From: Candidatus Aminicenantota bacterium
GTDB lineage: Bacteria; Acidobacteriota; Aminicenantia; UBA2199
Length of the DNA: 6,592 bases
Reading direction: 5' to 3'
NCBI GenBank assembly: GCA_024644125.1
Contig: JAHELQ010000310.1
Span: 1-6,592 of the forward strand
Each line of letters opens with the position of its first letter. Position 1 is the first letter of the stretch. Both the position numbers and the translations under genes were made by a program. Of the stretch, positions 1 to 5,208 are shown piece by piece. The notes beneath the pieces were generated by a model. That model ran no database searches. It was not told the DNA's origin and worked only from the letters and a program-made list of their open reading frames with translations.

Positions 1-1371
1 AGAGCTGGCTGCGTTTTGCCGGATATGTTGTTGGTACAGCGAGTAAGTTGCCATCGCCACTTCAAAATAACTGCGTTTGACAATGCACATGCTTTCCACA
101 GGTTTGTCGAGCAACCTGAATTTTGACCAGGAAAAAAAAGGACACCAACCGCCGCATAGATTTCGGGCCCAGCATGCCCGGCATGTTTCGTTTTTTGAGG
201 CCGCGAGCTTGAGAAATTCAGGCTGCCATGATTTGTCGAAGCCCTCATCGAGGCTTCCCATCTCAAACTCCCGGCAGCCGATGAAGTTTTCGCAAGGAAG
301 GAGACGGCCCTCTGGATCCACCATCGCCTGGGCGTTCGCAGCAGAGCAGGCCGAGTAGGGAGTTTTGCGGGATTCCAGAGTCTTGAATGTCTGGGGAAAT
401 CCAATGGGAGGAGGATCGTTGAATAGGATGTTTTGGCTCAGAAGGTGCTGAACCAGTTCCTCGTAATTTTTGTCGTACCAATCTGGATCTTCGTCCACAA
501 AGGGAATTCCGTAATCCCTCGCGATAGCGTTTGAGATTTGCACATTATTAATGCCACACTCCAACAATGATGTTACAATATCTTTGAAGCGGTATTGTTT
601 ATCGTGACTGACCGCCACTGCACCGATGAAGCACTCCTGCTCCTTTAAGTGACGTATCCCTTCCATAACGTGCCGGAAGGAACCGGATCCATCACGGAAC
701 ACCCTCTTTGAGTCGTGAATCTCCGGCGTGCCGTCCATACTCAACGCGACGGTGATGTTGTGTTCCTTGAAAAAAGCCGCCATCCGTTTGTCGATCAGGG
801 TACCATTTGTGGTAACAGTGTATTTGATTGTTTTCTTTTTGATTGGCGCTTTTTGATTGGCGTACTCTACCGCCCCGCGGAGAACCTCGAAGTTGAGAAG
901 AGGTTCGCCTCCGAAAAATCCGATCGAGATATTTTCGTTATCTCCCGATTCAATGAACAACAGGTCGATGGCTTTTACGGCCGTCTCCAGCGTCATATAT
1001 TTCGGAGCGATATGGCCTTCTTTCAGTGTCAAACAATAGCGGCATCTGAGGTTGCAATCCTGGGTGACGAACAAGGTGATCCCTTTGAAATATTCCACGT
1101 TCTCAACCGGTAGAGGTTCGGGGGGCGGGAGTCGGAATCCCAATAATTGAATGTCGATCAATTGCCGCAAAATATCTTCCACCGCCTCACGGTCAAAACG
1201 GCTCGCCAGGATATCGATCACTTGCCCGGGTGTTTTACCCTCCGCCTCTGTTAGAATGGCGTGGGCCTCTTCATTCACTTCGTATAGATTCAATGTGTTG
1301 GCATCGAACACGAAATAGTTGCCCAATCTGGAGAACAAATGGAGCTCTTTTGATTTTAAGCGGTGGGACAT
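1..1371 (-). CDS. Radical SAM/SPASM peptide maturase with N-terminal PqqD-like domain (3' end cut by window edge)
   Basis: The frame is open from ATG at 1371 to the left edge, giving 457 residues without the C-terminus. Residues about 1-90 resemble the PqqD-like RiPP recognition region found at the N-terminus of SPASM maturases. The radical SAM core has the cluster motif CNLRCRYC (Cys106, Cys110, Cys113) for the 4Fe-4S cluster that cleaves S-adenosylmethionine, then FFGGEP (152-157). The C-terminal SPASM domain has Cys342, Cys360, Cys397, Cys400, Cys406, Cys410 and Cys429, the usual set for auxiliary clusters. Such enzymes install thioether, C-C or similar bonds in ribosomal peptides in the cytosol; others in the family act on sulfatases (anSME) or quinohemoprotein subunits, and the exact reaction cannot be read here. 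It is the second maturase gene of the operon, three bases after the stop of the 563-residue paralogue and in the same frame. The preceding in-frame codons are CCA and TAA, so no earlier start is possible. The length suggests that little is missing. Confidence 0.93.
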   Translation of the reverse strand, partial: MSHRLKSKELHLFSRLGNYFVFDANTLNLYEVNEEAHAILTEAEGKTPGQVIDILASRFDREAVEDILRQLIDIQLLGFRLPPPEPLPVENVEYFKGITLFVTQDCNLRCRYCLTLKEGHIAPKYMTLETAVKAIDLLFIESGDNENISIGFFGGEPLLNFEVLRGAVEYANQKAPIKKKTIKYTVTTNGTLIDKRMAAFFKEHNITVALSMDGTPEIHDSKRVFRDGSGSFRHVMEGIRHLKEQECFIGAVAVSHDKQYRFKDIVTSLLECGINNVQISNAIARDYGIPFVDEDPDWYDKNYEELVQHLLSQNILFNDPPPIGFPQTFKTLESRKTPYSACSAANAQAMVDPEGRLLPCENFIGCREFEMGSLDEGFDKSWQPEFLKLAASKNETCRACWARNLCGGWCPFFSWSKFRLLDKPVESMCIVKRSYFEVAMATYSLYQQHIRQNAASS

Positions 1372-1374
1372 TGG

Positions 1375-3066
1375 TTATTTTTTTCTCCTTTTTTTATATA
1401 ATGTTCCGACAAAAACCAGTGTCAGCAACGAAACGAGAGAGATGGTGCGGTTGATGAACGGCCATGGGAAGCGCGTTGTCTGAATCCTGCGCTTCGGTTT
1501 GATGATAACGGTCACGATGCCGGTGATAGACTCCGCCGGGATTCTGCTTCCCAGGATGCTGTTGTCGCCCTTTTCCCAAATAAATAAGTCACCGTTCTGC
1601 TTCCATTTCCACACTACCCGGTGGCAGGTGGCAGGTTTACCGAAGCACACGATGTCGCCGATCGCGGGCTTCGTTTTTGTTACCGGCCGCACCATTACGA
1701 CATCGCCAGCCTTCAATATGGGGCGCATACTTTTGCCGTTGACTGTCAGTTTGCGTTCAATGGCCGGCGTGTTCTGCCGGCGACACTGAGGATAATAGTA
1801 GGGGCGCGTTGCCAGTATTTTTTGAAGCTGGAGATATACTCCCATTAGCCTCGCTTTTTGTTCCAGACCAAGGCGGGAGTGTTCAACCATGGCATGCTCG
1901 GCAAGGAGTGATTGAATCCTGCAGATACCGGCAGTCATTTTCTTGCCACGGATGGACGAACCGCCGCATAAGTAACGGATACAACAGTCGCGACAATGAT
2001 CTGCCCGGTCCGTCGTGGGAACGATCCATCGGGATCGGCTAAGGCTGTCGATTCCCGAATCAAGATTCCCAAGGCAAAGGTCCGATTGGCCGCAATACAT
2101 TCTGCAGGGATAGAGGTTACCGTCTAAGTCCAGGGCCATATACCGGTTGCCGGCCCCGCAACCATGCATGTTTTTTTGTGAAGTTAAAATAGCCATGCCA
2201 AAGGGAATATGGTTGACGACGCAATGGCTTTCGGCTCTGACATCCGGTGTAAATGCGCGGCAAAGATTGTCGGCGAGGCTGGTGCATACCTCCGGGTCAG
2301 CGACGTCGAGGCCGGATTCACCGTGCTTGCACGCGGCGCACAAGAAGTCGATGTGTACATGCCGGAAACCTGAGACGCCAATCGCGTCAAGCGCTTTTTC
2401 CAATTGTCGAAGCGGTCTTCCGTCATAGTCGATGGTCAAGGCGGTTCTCGACAGCAACGGAGGCGGACACAACTTTTTTTCGGCGAAGCCAGCAAATCTT
2501 TCCAACTGGAATGCCGGGACATGGAGTTCAAGTTTTAGCTTTGTATCCGTGATCTGGTTCGCCAAACGTTGGAAATCGGTGATTCCCATCAGGGATAAAG
2601 ACACATGGAGGGCGCGTCTGTGTTGCGAATCCCTCCCGCCGCCTATTTTTTTTAGTGAATCCAGGATATATTCGGGAATCGTTTTTTCAGCCATTTGGAC
2701 CGTTAGCAAGCAATCCTGATGGCGGCCCGGTTGCCGATGCAAAAAGTCAACTGATCTGCGAAGCAAATGATCGATATCCCGGCCTGAAAGCTCTTCGATC
2801 AGACAAAGTTCCAGGGCGGTTACCGGCGGATGTTTCCGGATGACCTCCGCATCCTGGGGTGGACATTCGTCCAGCACGCCGGACTGTTCTAGCGCAGTCA
2901 GTGTTTGTCCGATCTCGTATTCATTATGAGTATGATTCAAGTCTGAAAGATCAGGGTACCGCTCCAAAATGTCACGCGCCAGATTGCTCACTTCAAAAAA
3001 CGACATATCTTCGACATCGAGCGCATAATTCTGGGTGCCTCTTGAAAAAGTATGTAGTTCCTTCAT
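1375..3066 (-). CDS. Degenerate radical SAM/SPASM protein fused to a signal peptidase I domain (563 aa)
   Basis: Residues 1-70 are a PqqD-like region very similar to the start of the next gene product (KELH-FSR in both). Residues about 105-300 fit a radical SAM-like barrel by position, but the CX3CX2C triad is absent, so SAM cleavage is unlikely. Residues 303-382 form a SPASM domain with Cys303, Cys321, Cys358, Cys361, Cys367 and Cys382; the position of Cys410 in the neighbour is Ser371 here. Residues 438-522 carry all the signal peptidase I boxes: NGKSMRP with nucleophile Ser446, GD at 454-455, GDIV at 470-473, CHRVV with His482, and KGDNS at 499-503. His in place of the bacterial Lys is the ER/SipW/archaeal type. 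A hydrophobic segment (about 540-557) and a KKRRKK tail end the protein. I infer a peptide-binding partner of the adjacent maturase that also cleaves the leader. ATG 3066 is the only plausible start: an in-frame stop lies ten codons upstream, no ATG/GTG lies between, and no clear SD is present. The gene is three bases from its neighbour. Confidence 0.9.
   Translation of the reverse strand: MKELHTFSRGTQNYALDVEDMSFFEVSNLARDILERYPDLSDLNHTHNEYEIGQTLTALEQSGVLDECPPQDAEVIRKHPPVTALELCLIEELSGRDIDHLLRRSVDFLHRQPGRHQDCLLTVQMAEKTIPEYILDSLKKIGGGRDSQHRRALHVSLSLMGITDFQRLANQITDTKLKLELHVPAFQLERFAGFAEKKLCPPPLLSRTALTIDYDGRPLRQLEKALDAIGVSGFRHVHIDFLCAACKHGESGLDVADPEVCTSLADNLCRAFTPDVRAESHCVVNHIPFGMAILTSQKNMHGCGAGNRYMALDLDGNLYPCRMYCGQSDLCLGNLDSGIDSLSRSRWIVPTTDRADHCRDCCIRYLCGGSSIRGKKMTAGICRIQSLLAEHAMVEHSRLGLEQKARLMGVYLQLQKILATRPYYYPQCRRQNTPAIERKLTVNGKSMRPILKAGDVVMVRPVTKTKPAIGDIVCFGKPATCHRVVWKWKQNGDLFIWEKGDNSILGSRIPAESITGIVTVIIKPKRRIQTTRFPWPFINRTISLVSLLTLVFVGTLYKKRRKK
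1385..1389 (-). promoter_or_regulatory. Ribosome binding site of the radical SAM gene, inside the 3' end of the previous gene
   Basis: AAGGAG (core AGGAG) lies 13 nt before the ATG at 1371, a rather long spacing. It is embedded in the codons for the basic KKRRKK tail of the upstream protein, so the tail sequence and the ribosome site share the same A/G-rich bases. This points to translational coupling of the two genes. Confidence 0.7.
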
Positions 3067-3093
3067 ATAAAAATCAGATACAAAAATTCTACT

Positions 3094-3192
3094 TTAAAAA
3101 AAGAGGTTGATTTCCGGTATAAGCCGCGCTCCGAAAGTCTCTTCGGCGCGCCCCATTGGAGATAGTACGTCGTATTTGGCCAGGGATTGCAC
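3094..3192 (-). CDS. Candidate short peptide gene (32 codons), possible RiPP precursor
   Basis: A GTG-initiated frame of 32 residues ends in TAA 27 nt before the 563-residue maturase partner. In this frame GC is high at the first codon position (about 20 of 32), low at the second (12 of 32) and intermediate at the third (18 of 32), the pattern of real coding sequence. The peptide contains AKYDVLSPMGRAEETFG; a K-Y-x-x-x-x-P-x-G-type stretch is reminiscent of small precursor peptides that accompany PqqD/radical SAM systems, but I cannot name a family. Weak points: the frame begins just after a TGA (3198-3196), no good SD precedes the GTG, and it could be the 3' part of a longer peptide gene interrupted by frameshifts (see the A-run at 3245-3252). 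It has no Cys. Confidence 0.35.
   Translation of the reverse strand: MQSLAKYDVLSPMGRAEETFGARLIPEINLFF
3125..3150 (-). other. Hairpin in the operon leader
   Basis: CCGAA (3131-3135) pairs with TTCGG (3142-3146) around a six-base loop, and after a two-base bulge CGCG (3125-3128) pairs with CGCG (3147-3150). A seven-T run on the coding strand (3102-3096) lies about 22 nt beyond the stem, too far for a classic intrinsic terminator. The hairpin lies inside the candidate 32-codon ORF and may modulate passage into the maturase genes. Confidence 0.35.
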
Positions 3193-3223
3193 CTTTCAAC
3201 GGATTTTCGCTCAATGCCGTCAT

Positions 3224-3268
3224 TCAATGGAATAATCGGCTTCCTTTTTTTTCGTTGTTCAGCTTCAT
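3224..3268 (-). CDS. 14-codon leader ORF with a strong ribosome binding site
   Basis: ATG at 3268 is preceded four bases earlier by GGAGG, the best Shine-Dalgarno in the leader, so ribosomes should load here. The zero frame encodes MKLNNEKKGSRLFH and stops at TGA 3226-3224. Codons 6-8 are GAA AAA AAA followed by GGA, giving an A_AAA_AAA slippery heptamer. A -1 shift there would open a 68-residue product that ends at a TGA overlapping the start codon at 3066. It may be a regulatory leader peptide, the true beginning of a frameshifted precursor gene, or a gene start broken by an indel. Confidence 0.4.
   Translation of the reverse strand: MKLNNEKKGSRLFH
3245..3252 (-). other. Run of eight A (possible slippage site) in the leader ORF
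   Basis: Eight A on the coding strand (eight T on the plus strand) directly follow a codon-initial G. Read in the frame set by ATG 3268 they form A_AAA_AAA, a known type of -1 slippery heptamer, and such homopolymers also permit transcriptional slippage or sequencing indels. Moving one base back opens the frame that continues to TGA 3065-3063. Confidence 0.4.
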
Positions 3269-3272
3269 CGTT

Positions 3273-3277
3273 CCTCC
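3273..3277 (-). promoter_or_regulatory. Shine-Dalgarno GGAGG of the leader ORF
   Basis: GGAGG sits four bases before ATG 3268. It contrasts with the 563-residue gene downstream, which has no recognisable SD, and suggests that translation of the operon enters at the short ORF. Confidence 0.6.
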
Positions 3278-3377
3278 ATGGTAATTCATTTCAAATTGTC
3301 TCAAGTTAGAATGAAGGTATCCCCACCATCATAAACAATTATTAACGTTGCTTCACCTTAACTTGTATTGTTTCACA

Positions 3378-3401
3378 TTATTGGGGATCATTTCCCAATA
3401 A
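3378..3401. promoter_or_regulatory. Palindrome over the start site of the operon promoter (operator or 5' hairpin)
   Basis: TTATTGGG (3378-3385) and CCCAATAA (3394-3401) are perfect 8-bp inverted arms around an 8-base centre. A G-U and an A-U pair would extend the RNA stem to ten pairs with a four-base loop. The element begins three bases after the -10 box, so it covers the expected start site. It could be a repressor operator or, once transcribed, a hairpin at the extreme 5' end that protects the mRNA. Confidence 0.5.
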
Positions 3402-3403
3402 AT

Positions 3404-3432
3404 ATTTTATGGTAGTGATATTGAAATGTCAA
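3404..3432 (-). promoter_or_regulatory. Sigma70-type promoter of the maturase operon
   Basis: On the minus strand TTGACA (3432-3427) is separated by exactly 17 bases from TAAAAT (3409-3404), a near-consensus housekeeping promoter. The start site is expected near 3397, giving a leader of about 130 nt to the SD-equipped ORF at 3268 and about 330 nt to the 563-residue gene. The surrounding DNA is AT-rich and without genes. Confidence 0.7.
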
Positions 3433-3493
3433 TTATTATTCAAATTTTTTTCAGGCATATTTTTGTATTCTCCGAGCATATCCTCCCGAAATG

Positions 3494-3509
3494 ATAACCC
3501 AGGGGTTAT
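3494..3509. promoter_or_regulatory. 16-bp palindrome upstream of the secreted propeller gene
   Basis: ATAACCCAGGGGTTAT consists of perfect 7-bp inverted arms around a two-base centre. It lies about 140 bp before the propeller gene start and overlaps a possible -10 box (TATACT, 3507-3512), as an operator would. It differs from the palindrome at 3378-3401, so the two divergent units seem to have different controls. Confidence 0.45.
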
Positions 3510-3512
3510 ACT
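3507..3512 (+). promoter_or_regulatory. Possible -10 box for the propeller gene
   Basis: TATACT is one mismatch from the consensus, but no acceptable -35 lies 16-18 bases upstream. Such a promoter would need an activator or would be weak. The overlap with the palindrome arm at 3503-3509 is the main reason to record it. Confidence 0.25.
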
Positions 3513-3651
3513 CAATAATCTCACGGTTACCAAAAGAGTAAACGGTAGAAAACGATTCCCGTTGAAGCCTGTGATTTAGACGTTCTTAAACATCGGCCTC
3601 CGCCACCGCTGTATGGAACAATTATTGCTTAGAGAGTTATGGGTGAACAAC

Positions 3652-5148
3652 ATGAAACAGGTAATTTTGATTCTAGCAATTTTTGCATCGGCAATCGCCG
3701 GATCTGCTGTGGCGGCTGTGGCGGACAATCCGCTGAATCTCTCGGCCGGAAGTATTGGAGAGCGAAATGTCCATCCCAGGATTCTTGTCCTCAAGAATGG
3801 CGACATTTTAGCGGTCTGGGAGAGCGGCCACGATAAATCGGACAATGATATCGTGTGCCGGATATGGAAGCGGGATATTAATGGGTGGGATCCTCCGGTG
3901 GGCACACCGCCCCACATTGCGGCGCTAAAAATCCGCAATGCCCAATTCCCACAATTGGTGGAAGACCGGGATGGAGTGGTGCACATGAGCTTCATGGACG
4001 GCGACGCCTCGTACGACCGCGATGTCTATTATTGTTATTACCAACAGGGAGAATGGAGTCCTCCGCAAAATGTGTGTCCCACAGCGGTGAACTCCGCCTG
4101 GCCCCGCATTTGTCTCGACCGGCGGGAAAACTCTCTGTATATCACCTGGCAGCATGTCTGGAACAACCGTTTTGACGGCAAAGACATCGTTTATGTAAAA
4201 ATGAAGCAGGGGATCGATTCATGGAGTGTGATGAAGCGATTTTCGCACACCCCCGCCTCCCAGAGTATCCATCAGGCGACCGTGTGTACTGGAGGGCGCA
4301 TGTATGGCGTTTGGATGGATGGGGATTCAGAGCGGGATGTCTGGGGGCTCCGGGCCGGTTGGGCGGATGATGCCACAGGCAATTGGCAAGAAACGGAACT
4401 TGTCCCTCCGGCCGCTTTGCATCAACCCCAATGGCCCGACCTGGAAATTGATTCCTCCGGGAACATACTGGGGATTTTTTCTCGAAGGGACGCGCCTCTA
4501 GAATACGTGCTCAAACCTTCCGCTTTGAACCATTGGCAATCCGGCTTCCTGGCTGACGGGGGAGGGATTACTTTCTTCGGTATAACCGTTGCCCGCAATG
4601 ATGTGGCCTATTGTATGTACCGGCGAAATACAGGCGTAGGATTTTTGCCTGTGCTGATCCGGTTTGACGGCAACAAGGCATCGAAGCCGGAACCCATCGA
4701 TCATCCGTCCCTTCAACCAGCGCAATGGATAGGGCATATGGACATCGCAGTTTCAATCGACGGTTCGATTCATTCTGTGTGGAGCTCCGGACACCCGTCC
4801 CATGTTCCCACACAGATTATGTACATCAGGCAATCTCGGCATCTAGAGGCGCCGGATGTCTCTATCGAAGTCATCCGTAATGTGGGGCGCCGAGTAGAGC
4901 TTCATGGGGGGGTATTGTCCAACGATTCCAAACTCACCCATCAAAATTGGTATATTCCCGAACTGGATATGTGGACAAAAGGGGACAGGCTAATTGTTGA
5001 ATTTCCGCAAATAGGGGTTTATACAGCCTACTACCTTGTCGCGGACCAAAACAATATTTACGGCTATGCCCAAAAGGAGATTCATCTTCGGGATATCCCG
5101 ATTGTTTCGGAAAACCTCCCAAACCGACTCCTCCTACGCAAAGACTAA
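3652..5148 (+). CDS. Secreted seven-repeat beta-propeller protein with C-terminal Ig/PKD-like domain (498 aa)
   Basis: The first 24 residues form a signal peptide (MKQ, a hydrophobic core ILILAIFASAIAG, then an AVAAVA cleavage region), so the product is exported. This start is preferred over ATG 3613 because it puts the signal peptide at the N-terminus; GTG 3643 is also possible. Seven variants of a strand motif of the form hhhVWxxGxxxxxDIhY begin near residues 52, 110, 162, 217, 273, 319 and 374, a spacing of about 54, which fits a seven-bladed propeller of the sialidase/BNR-like superfold. Blades 1, 4 and 7 are clearest (AVWESGHD, GVWMDGDS, SVWSSGHP). No canonical Asp-boxes (SxDxGxTW) or sialidase catalytic Arg triad can be assigned, so a binding role or an uncharacterised hydrolase is possible. 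Residues about 402-480 look like an Ig/PKD-type beta-sandwich. No sorting tail is obvious. The gene is divergent from the peptide operon and convergent with the regulator. Confidence 0.85.
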   Translation: MKQVILILAIFASAIAGSAVAAVADNPLNLSAGSIGERNVHPRILVLKNGDILAVWESGHDKSDNDIVCRIWKRDINGWDPPVGTPPHIAALKIRNAQFPQLVEDRDGVVHMSFMDGDASYDRDVYYCYYQQGEWSPPQNVCPTAVNSAWPRICLDRRENSLYITWQHVWNNRFDGKDIVYVKMKQGIDSWSVMKRFSHTPASQSIHQATVCTGGRMYGVWMDGDSERDVWGLRAGWADDATGNWQETELVPPAALHQPQWPDLEIDSSGNILGIFSRRDAPLEYVLKPSALNHWQSGFLADGGGITFFGITVARNDVAYCMYRRNTGVGFLPVLIRFDGNKASKPEPIDHPSLQPAQWIGHMDIAVSIDGSIHSVWSSGHPSHVPTQIMYIRQSRHLEAPDVSIEVIRNVGRRVELHGGVLSNDSKLTHQNWYIPELDMWTKGDRLIVEFPQIGVYTAYYLVADQNNIYGYAQKEIHLRDIPIVSENLPNRLLLRKD

Positions 5149-5208
5149 TTTAGAAAATCCTATCCAGTCTACCCTAAATCCCGTACAAGGCGAATTTGCA
5201 TGGGGGAG

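Larger units (their letters stand above)
3293..3651. other. Divergent intergenic region
   Basis: This AT-rich stretch separates the leftward operon from the rightward propeller gene. It holds the leftward promoter, two palindromes and a possible rightward -10 box. I see no RNA gene or credible coding sequence in it. A weak inverted pair AACGG (3541-3545)/CCGTT (3559-3563) is also present, and the function of 3410-3490 on the plus strand is unexplained. Confidence 0.6.

Noticed and set aside
715..1113. 132-codon open frame on the plus strand
   Set aside because: It lies wholly antisense to the radical SAM core, including the CNLRCRYC region, which is clearly the real coding strand.
3089..3223. 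44-codon ORF on the minus strand starting at ATG 3223 (MTALSENPLKG), immediately after the 14-codon ORF's stop
   Set aside because: Termination-reinitiation is possible (TGA ATG), but the peptide is Arg-rich and low in information. I judge the overlapping frame at 3192-3094 more coding-like.
3576..3995. 139-codon open frame on the minus strand
   Set aside because: It is the antisense of the signal peptide and first blade of the propeller gene, with no SD and no recognisable protein features.
3652..5148. Assignment as a sialidase
   Set aside because: The propeller repeats resemble the superfold, but Asp-boxes and the catalytic Arg/Tyr/Glu set cannot be found by eye.
5148..5179. Inverted pair ATTTAG/CTAAAT as a terminator between the convergent genes
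   Set aside because: The stem is only six A/T-rich pairs with a 20-base loop and no T-run, so it is not a credible intrinsic terminator.
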